DNA of 54,033 nt from Pseudomonadota bacterium (GTDB lineage Bacteria; Pseudomonadota; Gammaproteobacteria; Xanthomonadales; Xanthomonadaceae), in NCBI GenBank assembly GCA_020161335.1, contig JAIUOJ010000009.1, forward strand, positions 1-54,033. Reading direction: 5' to 3'. The notes beneath the pieces were generated by a model. It saw only the letters and a list, made by a program, of their open reading frames with translations. It did not search any database and had not been told where the DNA came from. The stretch's first letter is position 1, and each line of letters starts with the position of its first letter. The position numbers were made by a program, and so were the translations under genes. Positions 21,148 to 30,047 of this stretch are shown here, piece by piece.

Positions 21148-21939
21148 ATGCTCCGATCCATGCACCTGGACATGCCCGAATCCCCGCTCGACCCGGACGC
21201 GCAGCGCGCGCGCGACAAGCGCCGGCTCGGCAACGCCGTGAAGGCCAGCATCGGCTTCGTGCTGCTGCTGGTCATCGTGTTCGGCCTGCAGGGGCTGGGC
21301 GACTACCGCGCCTTCGCCGTGGCGCCGTGGTCGCTGCCCGGGCTGGCCGGCGTGCTCGCGGCGCCGCTGCTGCACGGCTCGCCCGCGCACCTGATCGCCA
21401 ACGCCGGCGCGCTGCTGCTGCTGGGCACGCTGTCGCTGTCGGTGTACCCGCGGGCGACGGTGCGGGCCCTGCCCCTGCTGTGGCTGGGCTCGGGTCTCGG
21501 CGCCTGGCTGCTGGGCGATGCCGGTTCGTACCACCTCGGCGCCAGCGGCGTGACCCACGGCCTGATGTTCCTGGTGTTCGTGCTCGGCCTGCTGCGCCGC
21601 GACCGGCCCTCGATCGCCGCCGGCATGATCGCCTTCCTGTTCTACGGCGGCATGCTGCTGACGGTGCTGCCGCAGGAGCCGGGCGTATCGTGGCAGTCGC
21701 ACCTCGGCGGCGCGCTCGGCGGCATCGTCGCCGCGTTCCTGTTCCGCCACAGCGACCCGGTGCCGCCACGCCGCCGCTACAGCTGGGAGCTGGAGGAAGA
21801 GGAAGCCGAACGCATGGCGCAGGCCGAGCGCGACATGTACGAACCCGGTTCGCCGCGCGACGTGCCGGTGCTGTGGCGCCGCGGCACGACCGAGGACGAG
21901 CGCGGCACGGTGCTGGAGTTCCGCCGCCGCGACGAGTGA
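21148..21939 (+). CDS. rhomboid family intramembrane serine protease
   Basis: A 263-residue membrane protein. Catalytic Ser is in the helix motif LGASGVTHG and catalytic His in WQSHLGGALGG. HLIANAG provides the oxyanion-side H-x-x-x-N pattern. A cytoplasmic acidic tail with WELEEEEAERMAQAERDMYE follows the last helix. Three N-terminal Met (1, 5, 9) leave the exact start open. Substrate is unknown. The serine hydrolase lipoprotein gene starts 26 bp later on the same strand. Confidence 0.9.
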   Translation: MLRSMHLDMPESPLDPDAQRARDKRRLGNAVKASIGFVLLLVIVFGLQGLGDYRAFAVAPWSLPGLAGVLAAPLLHGSPAHLIANAGALLLLGTLSLSVYPRATVRALPLLWLGSGLGAWLLGDAGSYHLGASGVTHGLMFLVFVLGLLRRDRPSIAAGMIAFLFYGGMLLTVLPQEPGVSWQSHLGGALGGIVAAFLFRHSDPVPPRRRYSWELEEEEAERMAQAERDMYEPGSPRDVPVLWRRGTTEDERGTVLEFRRRDE

Positions 21940-21965
21940 GCGCGACGCGCGCTTACAATCGATCG

Positions 21966-23042
21966 ATGCGATCGGCCGCCGCCCTGCTGCTCACCTGCCT
22001 GATTGCGGCCTGCAACAGCGGAGGCGGCACGATGCAGTCCATGGCCGAGCGGGTCGACGCGATGATGGCCGATTACGGCGGCGACCGCCCCGGTGCCGCG
22101 CTGCTGGTGGTGCGCGACGGCCGCGTCGCGGTGCGCAAGGGGTATGGCCTGGCCGACCTCGAGGCCGGCATCGCGGTGACGCCGCACACCGCCTTCCGCC
22201 TGGCCTCGGTGAGCAAGCAGTTCACCGCCGCCGCGATCCTGCTGCTGGCCCAGGACGGCGTGCTGACGCTCGACGACCCCGTGCGCAAGTGGCTGCCGTC
22301 GCTGCCGCCGGCCACCGATGGCATCACCCTGCACCACCTGCTGACGCACACCTCCGGTCTCGTCGACTACGAGGACGTGATGCCGGAGGCGATCGACGGC
22401 CAGCTCGCCGACGGCGACGTGCTGCACCTGCTCGAACGCCAGGATCGACTGTCCTTCGCGCCAGGTAGCGCCTATCGCTACAGCAACAGCGGCTACGTGC
22501 TGCTCGGCCTGGTCGTCGCCAAGGCATCGAGGCGCGACTTCCCCGCGTTCCTGCGCGAACGGATCTTCCTGCCGCTGGGCATGGACGGTGCCGTCGCGTT
22601 CGTGGACGGCGCGTCGACGATCGACGATCGCGCGTACGGCTACAGCCGGGTCGATGGCCGCTGGACGCGGACCGACCAGGGCCCGACCAGCGCGACGCTC
22701 GGCGATGGCGGCCTCTACGCCTCGATCGACGACCTCGCGAAGTGGGACGCGGCGCTGCACGACGACCGCCTGTTGCCCGACGCCCTGCGCAGGCTGGCCT
22801 TCACCGCACACACGCCGACCGACGAAGCGGACGTGGATGGCTACGGCTATGGCTGGCGCGTGCACGCGACGGCGAACGGCCCGCTGCTCTGGCACTCGGG
22901 CGAGACGATCGGCTTCCGCAACGTGCTCCTGCGCTGGCCGGACGCGGGCTTGACCGTCGTGCTGCTGAGCAACCGCAACGAGCCCGAGCCCTACGCGCTG
23001 GCGCGACGCATCGCCGCGCTGTCCCTGGACCCGGCGCGGTAG
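21966..23042 (+). CDS. beta-lactamase-fold serine hydrolase lipoprotein
   Basis: A 358-residue class C beta-lactamase/DD-peptidase-like protein. The N-terminus RSAAALLLTCLIAACN is a lipoprotein signal with a Cys near 16-17. Catalytic motifs are SVSK (SxxK), YSNSGY (YxN) and HSG in place of KTG. GYGLADLEAGIAVTPHTAFRLASVSKQFTA is split by the usual strand and typifies the family of esterase/peptidase homologues. Substrate cannot be told. It is attached to the inner or outer membrane and faces the periplasm. Confidence 0.9.
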   Translation: MRSAAALLLTCLIAACNSGGGTMQSMAERVDAMMADYGGDRPGAALLVVRDGRVAVRKGYGLADLEAGIAVTPHTAFRLASVSKQFTAAAILLLAQDGVLTLDDPVRKWLPSLPPATDGITLHHLLTHTSGLVDYEDVMPEAIDGQLADGDVLHLLERQDRLSFAPGSAYRYSNSGYVLLGLVVAKASRRDFPAFLRERIFLPLGMDGAVAFVDGASTIDDRAYGYSRVDGRWTRTDQGPTSATLGDGGLYASIDDLAKWDAALHDDRLLPDALRRLAFTAHTPTDEADVDGYGYGWRVHATANGPLLWHSGETIGFRNVLLRWPDAGLTVVLLSNRNEPEPYALARRIAALSLDPAR

Positions 23043-23086
23043 CCCCGCGCCCTGGCGGCCTCATCCCGGCGACCGCCGGCGCGGGG
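23043..23086. terminator. inverted repeat between convergent genes
   Basis: CCCCGCGCC (23043-23051) and its exact complement GGCGCGGGG (23078-23086) flank 26 bp directly after the serine hydrolase stop and before the convergent ackA gene. It may serve as a terminator, but the loop is long and no T-tract is seen. Confidence 0.3.
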
Positions 23087-23146
23087 TCCGGCAGCGGCGC
23101 CCAAACCGACGTGCCACGATCCTGCCCGCGCCCGGACAAGCCGGCC

Positions 23147-24391
23147 TCAGGCGCGGGCCCCGCCCTCGCGTTCCGGGGCTTCGCGCCACGCGCGCAACGC
23201 GTCGCGGGCCGCGACCCACTCCTCGTTGGTCGGCTCCACGCCGACGACCACGCGGCTGTCGGCGGAGGAAATGACGGTTGCATTCGCTTCGTTCGCGCCG
23301 GGCTCCAGCGCCACGCCGAGGTAGGCGAGGTCGCGGCACACGCGCTCGCGGACGAAGGCGTTGTGCTCGCCCACGCCGGCCGTGAACACCAGCAGGTCCA
23401 GCCCGCCCAGCACCGCGGCCAGCGCGCCGATCTCGCGCACGATGCGGCGCACGTACAGCGCCAGCGCCATGCGCGCGCGCTCGCCGGTTTCGCCCTCGTC
23501 GGCTTCGTGGGTCACGATCACCCGCGGCTCGGAAGACACGCCCGACACGCCGAGCAGGCCGGAGCGGTGGTAGAGCAGCCGGCCCACCTCCTCCAGCGAG
23601 AGTTGCTCGATCTCCATCAGGTACAGCACCGCGCCGGGATCGAGCGCGCCGGTGCGCGTGCCCATCATCAGCCCGTCGAGCGCGGAGAAGCCCATGGTGG
23701 TGGCGACGCTTTGCAGGTCACGCATCGCGCACAGGCTGGCGCCGCTGCCCAGGTGCGCGACGACGGTGCGCCCGCGCGCGAGGTCGCCATGGCGCTCGGC
23801 CAGTGCCGTCGCCATGTATGCATACGACAGGCCGTGGAAGCCGTAGCGGCGCAGCCCGCGCTGCCACGCGTCCCACGGCAGCGGCAGGATCTTCTCGACG
23901 TCCGGAAGCGTGTGGTGGAAGCCGGTGTCGAAGCACGCGACCTGCGCCAGGTCGGGGAACTCGCGCAGCAGGATCTCGATGGCCTCGAGCGCGAACGGCT
24001 GGTGCAGCGGCGCCAGCGGGATGTAGCCCGTCAGGTCGACCAGCACGCCGGCATCGATGCGCGTCGGCGCGAAGTACTTGCTGCCGCCATGCACCACGCG
24101 ATGCGCGACCACGGCGACGCGGCGGCCATCGAGCCGCGCGGTGATGCGCCCGCGGATCAGCGACAGCGCGTCGCGGTAGGGATGCTTCGCATCGAGCGTG
24201 ATCGGGAACGGCGCCACGCCGGTTTCGCCGAAGTCCGGCGCCGGCCCGCCGATGCCCTGCACCTTGCCGTTCCACAGCGGCTTGCGCGGCGGGGGATCGG
24301 CACCGGCCTCGAACACCGCGAACTTGATGCTCGACGAGCCGCAGTTGAGCACCACCACCACGCCGGCGGCATCCGCGTCGCCCCCGCTCAC
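23147..24391 (-). CDS. ackA: acetate kinase
   Basis: Converts acetyl phosphate and ADP to acetate and ATP. The 414-residue protein has VVLNCGSSSIKFAVF at the N-terminus (phosphate loop), VAHRVVHGG, DTGFHHTLP, RRYGFHGLSY, VVAHLGSGASLCA and FTAGVGEHN, all diagnostic of acetokinases. The start is GTG at 24391, whose GTGA overlaps the TGA of the phosphotransacetylase gene, so the two are translationally coupled. Acetate, butyrate or propionate are all possible substrates, and the nearby prp cluster makes propionate worth considering. Confidence 0.93.
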   Translation of the reverse strand: MSGGDADAAGVVVVLNCGSSSIKFAVFEAGADPPPRKPLWNGKVQGIGGPAPDFGETGVAPFPITLDAKHPYRDALSLIRGRITARLDGRRVAVVAHRVVHGGSKYFAPTRIDAGVLVDLTGYIPLAPLHQPFALEAIEILLREFPDLAQVACFDTGFHHTLPDVEKILPLPWDAWQRGLRRYGFHGLSYAYMATALAERHGDLARGRTVVAHLGSGASLCAMRDLQSVATTMGFSALDGLMMGTRTGALDPGAVLYLMEIEQLSLEEVGRLLYHRSGLLGVSGVSSEPRVIVTHEADEGETGERARMALALYVRRIVREIGALAAVLGGLDLLVFTAGVGEHNAFVRERVCRDLAYLGVALEPGANEANATVISSADSRVVVGVEPTNEEWVAARDALRAWREAPEREGGARA

Positions 24392-25800
24392 GGCGGCGAC
24401 GCGCGGTAGCGGTGCGCCAGCATCAGCGCGATCGCGCAGGAGGCCATGCGCGAATCGCGCGAGTCGGCGCGGCTGGTCAGGATCACCGGCACCTTCGCAC
24501 CGAGGACGATGCCGGCGCTGGCGGCCTCGCCCATGTACATGAGCTGCTTGGCCAGCATGTTGCCGCTCTCCAGGTCCGGCACCACCAGGATGTCGGCCTG
24601 CCCAGCGACATCGGACACGATGCCCTTGGTGCGCGCGGCCGCGATCGACACCGCGTTGTCGAACGCCAGCGGCCCGTCGAGCACGCCGCCTTCGATCTGG
24701 CCGCGGTCGGCCATCTTGCACAGCGCGGCGGCATCGAGCGTGGCCGGCATCGACGGCGTCACCGTCTCCACCGCGGCGAGGATCGCCACCTTCGGCCGCT
24801 CGACGCCGATGGTCTGCGCCAGGTCGATCGCGTTGCGGATGATGTCGGCCTTCTGTTCGAGGTCCGGCGCGAGGTTGATCGCGGCGTCGGTGACGATGAA
24901 CGGGCGCGGGTAGTGCGGCGTCTGCAGCACGAAGCAATGACTGACCCGGCGCTTGGTGCGCAGGCCGGATTCGCGCGCCACCACCGCCGACATCAGTTCG
25001 TCGGTGTGCAGGCTGCCCTTCATGATCGCCTCGACGGCACCCTCGCGCGCCAGCTCGACCGCGCGCGCGGCGGCGGCGTGGCTGTGCGGCACGTCCTCGA
25101 TGGCGAGGCCGGACAGGTCGATCCCGGCCTCGGCGGCCGCGGCCTCGAGCCTGGCGCGCGGCGCGATCAGCAACGGCTCGATCAGGCCCGCGTCGCGCGC
25201 GTCGAGCGTGCCCGACAGGCTCAGTGCGTCGCAGGGGTGGACCACCGCGACGCGGATCGCCGGCATCGGCGCGACGTGCGCCAGCAGCCGCTTGAGGCCG
25301 TCGTGGCCGGACACCTCCAGGCGCACCCCCGGCAGCGCGGTCCGCGCGCGCTCGATGCGTTCGTCCGGTGCGATCACCTCGGCCTCGCCCTCGATCACCG
25401 CGACGCCATCCTGGTTGCGGCAGCGGCAGGCCAGGCTCACGCGGCGCGTGGCCGGGTCGAGCGCGTCCACGGTGACGCTGATCGTGATGCGGTCGCCGAG
25501 CTTGACCGGTGCGAGGAAGCGCAGCGTCTGTCCGAGGTAGATCGTGCCCGGGCCCGGCAGCCGCGTGCCGAGCACCGCCGAGATCAGCGCGCCGCCCCAC
25601 ATGCCGTGCGCGATCACGCCGTGGAAGCGCGTCGACGCGGCAAATTCCGGGTCGAGGTGCTGCGGGTTGGCGTCGCCGGAGAGGATCGCGAACAGCTGGA
25701 TGTCCTGGCGCGTGAGCGTGCGCTCGATGCACGCGCTGTCGCCGATCGCCAGCTCGTCGAAGGTGCGGTTGCGCAGGATGCGCAGGTCGTCGTCAGGCAC
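24388..25800 (-). CDS. MaoC-like hydratase / phosphate acetyl(butyryl)transferase fusion
   Basis: A 470-residue fusion. Residues 1-145 form a MaoC (R)-specific enoyl-CoA hydratase domain with SGDANPQHLDPEFA and HGMWGGALISAVLG (Asp/His catalytic region). Residues 155-470 form a phosphotransacetylase domain with AIMKGSLHTDELM, FIVTDAAINLAPDL, GPLAFDNAVS and ADILVVPDLESGNMLAKQL. It should make acyl phosphate from acyl-CoA for the coupled ackA product. The MaoC part may supply (R)-3-hydroxyacyl-CoA. With a phasin-like gene upstream this suggests polyhydroxyalkanoate or fatty-acid turnover (inference). Confidence 0.9.
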   Translation of the reverse strand: MPDDDLRILRNRTFDELAIGDSACIERTLTRQDIQLFAILSGDANPQHLDPEFAASTRFHGVIAHGMWGGALISAVLGTRLPGPGTIYLGQTLRFLAPVKLGDRITISVTVDALDPATRRVSLACRCRNQDGVAVIEGEAEVIAPDERIERARTALPGVRLEVSGHDGLKRLLAHVAPMPAIRVAVVHPCDALSLSGTLDARDAGLIEPLLIAPRARLEAAAAEAGIDLSGLAIEDVPHSHAAAARAVELAREGAVEAIMKGSLHTDELMSAVVARESGLRTKRRVSHCFVLQTPHYPRPFIVTDAAINLAPDLEQKADIIRNAIDLAQTIGVERPKVAILAAVETVTPSMPATLDAAALCKMADRGQIEGGVLDGPLAFDNAVSIAAARTKGIVSDVAGQADILVVPDLESGNMLAKQLMYMGEAASAGIVLGAKVPVILTSRADSRDSRMASCAIALMLAHRYRASPP

Positions 25801-25886
25801 GGTGTCGTCGTCCTCCCGGGGCGGCCCAGTATCGCCCGCCCGGGGTGCAGGCCGGCCTCACGCGCCGGCGCCGCGGCGTGGGCGGC

Positions 25887-26357
25887 TCAGTCCTCGCGCG
25901 CGCCGGCGCGCCGGCCGCCGGGCGGGACGAAGGCCGACTGGAACGCCAGCCACGGCCCGAACATCGCGCGCAGCGCCGACGCCGCGTCGGGCGCCTTGCC
26001 CGAACCCGCCAGCGCGGTCGCGGTGTCCTTCTGCCAGTCCTGCAGCGCCTCGACCAGGCCGCGCGCGAATGCGTCCTGCACGCCGAGCGTGACCTGCGCC
26101 AGCGCCTGGCCATCGGCCACGCGCTGCTCCATCTGCCGCCACAGCGCCTCCACCGGCAATGCCGCCAGTGCCTGCCAGTCGCCGCTGCGCCACAGCGCGC
26201 GGGTTTCGGCATCGAGTTCGCTTGCGCCCTCGCCGACCGCGCGGATGCCGATGTCCAGCCATTCGCGCTGGCTGTCCTGGACCAGCCGGCCGATGCGCAG
26301 CTGCAGGTCGAGGTTGGCCTTCCACAGCGCCAGGGGCAGGTCGGAGGCGGGGGCCAT
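25887..26357 (-). CDS. phasin-like protein
   Basis: A 156-residue soluble, helical protein (LALWKANLDLQLRIGRLVQDSQREW at the start, then amphipathic helices with many Ala, Gln and Glu). Its length, lack of signal peptide and repeated Trp/Gln pattern recall phasins that coat polyhydroxyalkanoate granules. The start follows TCCAGAAGGAAACCGAC upstream, with AGAAGGAA as ribosome binding site. It precedes the MaoC-PTA and ackA genes on the same strand with an 86-bp gap. Family assignment is by character, not by a firm motif. Confidence 0.6.
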   Translation of the reverse strand: MAPASDLPLALWKANLDLQLRIGRLVQDSQREWLDIGIRAVGEGASELDAETRALWRSGDWQALAALPVEALWRQMEQRVADGQALAQVTLGVQDAFARGLVEALQDWQKDTATALAGSGKAPDAASALRAMFGPWLAFQSAFVPPGGRRAGARED

Positions 26358-26567
26358 GTCGGTTTCCTTCTGGACGTCCGGGGGGAACGCACGCCGGCGC
26401 CTCCGCGAGGTGGCGCGGCCTTGGCGCGAGGCTCGCCGACGACGGTGCCACCGGCATTGACGCGGATCAAGTGCACCGCGGGCCGTGCGCACGCTGTCGC
26501 CCGCGGCGCGGCAGTGCTAGCGTCCGCTGACGCCCGCGATCCCCCGCCGGGATCCCGGAGGTCCCGC

Positions 26568-28274
26568 ATGCCCCGCCTCACCGCCCGTTGCCTGCTGCTG
26601 TGGCCCCTGCTGCTGGTGGCCGCGTGCCAGCGCGAACCCGCGCCCGCGGCAACGCCCGTCGCCGGCACCGAGGCACCGGCGCCACCGGCCGCGCCGCCGC
26701 CGCGCAACGACACGCCCGCCGGGCAACGCATCGAGGCCGACGTACGCGCGCTGGCCGACGATGCGATGGCCGGGCGCGACACCGGCACCCCCGGCTACGA
26801 TCGCGCCGCCGAGTATGTGGCGAAGCGCTACGCGGAGATCGGGCTGCAGCCCGCCGGCGACGACGGCACGTTCTTCCAGTCGGTGCCGCTGCTGCAGGCG
26901 ACCCTGCTCGACGCCGGCGCGCGCTTCGAGATCGTGCGCGGCGGCAAGGTCGTCGCGCTCGCGCTGCGCGACCAGTTCCTGCCGCGGCCCGACTTCAACG
27001 CGACCGAGGTCGCGCTGGAGGCGCCGGCGGTCTTCGTCGGCCAGGCGGTGCACGCGCCGGACGCCGGCCACGACGACTTCGCCGGGCTCGACCTGCGCGG
27101 CAGGATCGCGGTGGTGTTCGGTGGCGCGCCGGCGCGCTTCGACGACACCCGGCGCGCCTTCCACGCTTCATCCCGCGAGAAGCTGCGCCAGCTGGTCGCG
27201 CACGGCGCCATTGGCGTGGTCTACGTCAACACCGCCGAGGACGAGGTGCGCAGCCCATGGGCGCGCACGGTGCAGAGCGCCCGCAGTCCGTCGATGCGGC
27301 TGCGCGATGCCGACGGCCGCGGCATCGACACCTGGCCGCAGCTGCAGGCCTCGGCGGTGGTCAGCGCGGCCGCGGCCGATGCGCTGTTCGCCGGCGGCGA
27401 CCGCTCGGCGGCGGAGCTGTTCGACGCCGCGCGCGCGGGCACGCTCAAGGGCTTCGCCCTGCCCGGCACGCTGCGCCTGGCCTCGCGCACGAAGATCGAA
27501 CCGCTGCAGTCGCGCAATGTCGTCGGCCGCATCGCCGGCGGCGATCCCGCACTCGCGGCGGAGTACGTCGCCTACACCGCGCACCTCGACCACGTCGGTA
27601 CCGGCGCGCCGGTCCGGGACGCGCAGGGCCGCGACGACGCGATCTACAACGGCGCGCTGGACAACGCGCTGGGCGTGGCGATCCTGCTCGAATCCGCGCG
27701 CGAACTGGGCGAGGGTCCGGCGCCGAAGCGTTCGATGGTGTTCGTCGCGCTCACCGCCGAGGAAAAGGGCCTGCTCGGCGCCGAGTGGTTCGCCACGCGG
27801 CCGTCGGTCGACGGCACCGCGGTGGCCAACCTCAACATCGACATGCCGATCCTGACCGCGCCGACCACCGACGTGGTGCCGATCGGGGTCGCGCATTCCA
27901 GCCTCGATGGCGTGCTGCAGGCGGCGGCCGGGGACATCGGCGTGGCGCTGTCGCCCGACCCGTTCCCGGAGGAAGTGGTGTTCGTGCGCAGCGACCAGTA
28001 CGCCTTCGTGCGCGCCGGCGTGCCGGCGGTGTACCTGATGGGCGGCGTGGTCGGCGCCAACCCCGGGCAGGATCCGAAGCTCGCGGCGACCTGGTTCCTG
28101 CGCCACTGCTACCACCAGCCCTGCGACGACGTGTCGCTGCCGATCCAGTACGGCGACGCCGCGCGTCTGGCCCGGCTCAACGCGCGCATCGGCCGGATCG
28201 TCGGCGATGCCGCCGAGCGGCCGCACTGGAACCCGGGCGACTTCTTCGGCGAGCGCTTCGGCAGGGCGCGCTGA
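26568..28274 (+). CDS. M28 family zinc aminopeptidase, lipoprotein
   Basis: A 568-residue secreted peptidase. A lipoprotein signal (LLLWPLLLVAACQ, Cys about 17) and a Pro/Ala-rich tether precede a PA-like insert (about 150-260) and the M28 catalytic domain. Metal ligands and base are visible: YTAHLDHVG (His, Asp), YNGALDNALG (Asp bridging), LTAEEKGLLG (Glu-Glu) and CYHQPCDD (His). NIDMPI supplies the remaining Asp. It likely removes N-terminal residues from peptides in the periplasm. GGAGG (26557-26561) sits 6 bp before the ATG. Confidence 0.93.
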   Translation: MPRLTARCLLLWPLLLVAACQREPAPAATPVAGTEAPAPPAAPPPRNDTPAGQRIEADVRALADDAMAGRDTGTPGYDRAAEYVAKRYAEIGLQPAGDDGTFFQSVPLLQATLLDAGARFEIVRGGKVVALALRDQFLPRPDFNATEVALEAPAVFVGQAVHAPDAGHDDFAGLDLRGRIAVVFGGAPARFDDTRRAFHASSREKLRQLVAHGAIGVVYVNTAEDEVRSPWARTVQSARSPSMRLRDADGRGIDTWPQLQASAVVSAAAADALFAGGDRSAAELFDAARAGTLKGFALPGTLRLASRTKIEPLQSRNVVGRIAGGDPALAAEYVAYTAHLDHVGTGAPVRDAQGRDDAIYNGALDNALGVAILLESARELGEGPAPKRSMVFVALTAEEKGLLGAEWFATRPSVDGTAVANLNIDMPILTAPTTDVVPIGVAHSSLDGVLQAAAGDIGVALSPDPFPEEVVFVRSDQYAFVRAGVPAVYLMGGVVGANPGQDPKLAATWFLRHCYHQPCDDVSLPIQYGDAARLARLNARIGRIVGDAAERPHWNPGDFFGERFGRAR

Positions 28275-28301
28275 CGCGGCGTGCGCCGCGCCCGCCATCG
28301 C

Positions 28302-29492
28302 TCAGAACGCGTCCGCCGGCACCCGCACCGCGCCGTCCATCAGCACCCGTGCGGAGCGCGACATCACCGCCTTGGTGGCGATCCACTGGCCGTCGGCCCG
28401 GGCCACCTCGGCGCCGACGCGCAAGGTGCCGGAGGGATGGCCGAAGCGCACCATTGCGCGCGTGCCGCCGCCCGCCGCCGCATTGACCACGGTCCCGGGC
28501 ACGGCCGCGGCCACGGCGATGGCCACCGACGCCGTCCCCATCATCGCGTGGTGCAGCTTGCCCATCGACATGGCGCGCGCGAGCAGGTCGATGTCGCCCG
28601 CACGCACCGGCTTGCCGCTGGACGAGAGGTAGTCCTTCGGCGGTGCGACGAACGCCACCTTCGGCGTCAGCGGCCGTTTCGCCGCCGCCTCCACGCTGTC
28701 GACCAGGCCCATGCGCACCGCGCCCTGCGCGCGGATGGCTTCCAGCTTCTCCAGCGCGGCCCTGTCTTCGTTGATCGCCCCCTGCAGCTCGGTGCCGTCG
28801 TAGCCCAGTGCGGCGGCGTCGACGAACACCACCGGCACCCCCGCGTTGATCATCGTGGCCCTGAATACGCCCACGCCCGGCACGTCGAGGTCCTCGACGA
28901 GGTGGCCGGTGGGGAACATCGCCCCGCCCTCGCCTTCGCCCTCGTCGGCGGGATCGATGAACTCCAGCTGCACTTCCGCCGCCGGGAAGGTCACGCCATC
29001 CAGCTCGAAATCGCCGGTTTCCTGCACCTCGCCGTTCACCACCGGCACGTGCGCGAGGATGGTCTTGCCGATGTTGGCCTGCCAGATGCGCACCGTGGCG
29101 ATGCCGTCGCGCGGCACGCGCGCCGGATCGACCATGCCGTTGGCGACCGCGAACGGCCCGACCGCCGAGGAGAGGTTGCCGCAGTTGCCACTCCAGTCGA
29201 TGAAGGCCTCGTTGATCGGCACCTGGCCGTACAGGTAGTCGACGTCATGCCCCGGCTGCGTGGACGGCGAGATGATGACGACCTTGCTGGTGCTCGACGT
29301 CGCCCCGCCCATGCCATCGGTGTGCTTGCCGTAGGGATCGGGCGAGCCGATCACGCGGCTGAGCAGCGCATCGCGCGCCGGCCCCGGCACCTGCGCGCGC
29401 TCGGGCAGGTCCTGCAGGCGGAAGAACACGCCTTTCGAGGTGCCGCCGCGCAGGTAGGTGGCGGGGATGCGGAGCTGGGGAGCGCTTGACAT
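28302..29492 (-). CDS. prpF: 2-methylaconitate cis-trans isomerase PrpF
   Basis: A 396-residue PrpF-family isomerase of the 2-methylcitrate cycle, converting the AcnD product so that ordinary aconitase can hydrate it. Motifs are YLRGGTSKGVFF (RGGTSKG) at the N-terminus, GGATSSTSKVVIIS, DWSGNCGNLSSAVGPFA (catalytic Cys) and AAGGGTRAMVRFGHPSG near the C-terminus. Start at MSSAPQLRIP was chosen because the frame upstream reads through a CCCTCTCC repeat. It is the last gene of the prp series, after acnD and two unrelated genes. Confidence 0.94.
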   Translation of the reverse strand: MSSAPQLRIPATYLRGGTSKGVFFRLQDLPERAQVPGPARDALLSRVIGSPDPYGKHTDGMGGATSSTSKVVIISPSTQPGHDVDYLYGQVPINEAFIDWSGNCGNLSSAVGPFAVANGMVDPARVPRDGIATVRIWQANIGKTILAHVPVVNGEVQETGDFELDGVTFPAAEVQLEFIDPADEGEGEGGAMFPTGHLVEDLDVPGVGVFRATMINAGVPVVFVDAAALGYDGTELQGAINEDRAALEKLEAIRAQGAVRMGLVDSVEAAAKRPLTPKVAFVAPPKDYLSSSGKPVRAGDIDLLARAMSMGKLHHAMMGTASVAIAVAAAVPGTVVNAAAGGGTRAMVRFGHPSGTLRVGAEVARADGQWIATKAVMSRSARVLMDGAVRVPADAF

Positions 29493-29505
29493 GTCGAACT
29501 CTGCC

Positions 29506-29892
29506 TCAGTGGGGCTGTTCACCCCTCTCCCCTTGCGGGAGAGGGGCCGGGGGAGAGGGCGCTCCTTCGCGCAGCGCCTTCCAGATGGAGTCCAGCACGG
29601 CATCGGTGTGCAGGAGTATGTCGTCGTTCCAGAATCGAAGGACGCGGAGTCCCTGTCGCATCAGCCAGGCATCGCGTGCGGCGTCGTGCGGGGATTGAAC
29701 GTGCTGCCCACCATCCGCCTCGACGACCACTCGCGCTCCGAAATGCACGAAATCTACGATGTAAGGACCGATCGGCTGCTGGCGGCGAAACTTCTGACCA
29801 TCGAGTCGATGCGCTCGCAGATGCTTCCAGAGCCGATGCTCGGCGTCCGTCATGTTGCGGCGAAGCTGCTTCGCGAACGTGCTTGATTCCAT
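29506..29892 (-). CDS. DUF559 domain (Vsr-like) endonuclease family protein
   Basis: A 128-residue protein: LRRNMTDAEHRLWKHLRAHRLDGQKFRRQQPIG is split over the typical DUF559 start, then IVDFVHFGARVVVEADGGQH and DAWLMRQGLRVLRFWNDDIL. The family shares the Vsr/restriction-endonuclease fold with catalytic D/E residues visible in VDF and VEADG. Its C-terminal 15 residues (PPAPLPQGERGEQ) are encoded by an interspersed palindromic repeat, as is common for these genes. It lies between the SRPBCC gene and prpF and has no evident role in propionate metabolism. Confidence 0.85.
   Translation of the reverse strand: MESSTFAKQLRRNMTDAEHRLWKHLRAHRLDGQKFRRQQPIGPYIVDFVHFGARVVVEADGGQHVQSPHDAARDAWLMRQGLRVLRFWNDDILLHTDAVLDSIWKALREGAPSPPAPLPQGERGEQPH
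29522..29546. repeat. CCCTCTCC-type palindrome
   Basis: A perfect 10-bp stem, CCCCTCTCCC/GGGAGAGGGG, encloses a 5-nt loop. It is inside the 3' end of the DUF559 gene and 30 bp before prpF. Its sequence matches the ends of the element at 29897-30007. Confidence 0.8.
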
Positions 29893-29896
29893 GGCG

Positions 29897-30007
29897 CCCC
29901 CTCTCCCCAACCCACGCCCCGGCCCAAACGCAGAGCGTTTGGGCGCTCGACGGTACGAGAGCCTGCGGTTCGCCGACGGACCTTCTCGCCCCGCAAGGGG
30001 AGAGGGG
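29897..30007. repeat. interspersed repeat with CCCTCTCC inverted ends
   Basis: CCCCTCTCCCC at the left and GGGGAGAGGGG at the right form inverted ends. Inside is a perfect 10-bp stem, GCCCAAACGC/GCGTTTGGGC, around AGA (29922-29944). It occupies the gap between the SRPBCC gene and the DUF559 gene. The form is that of a non-autonomous palindromic intergenic element. Confidence 0.7.
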
Positions 30008-30047
30008 CTCGCAACGTCCGTGTGCAGGGAAAGCAGCATATGCGTCG

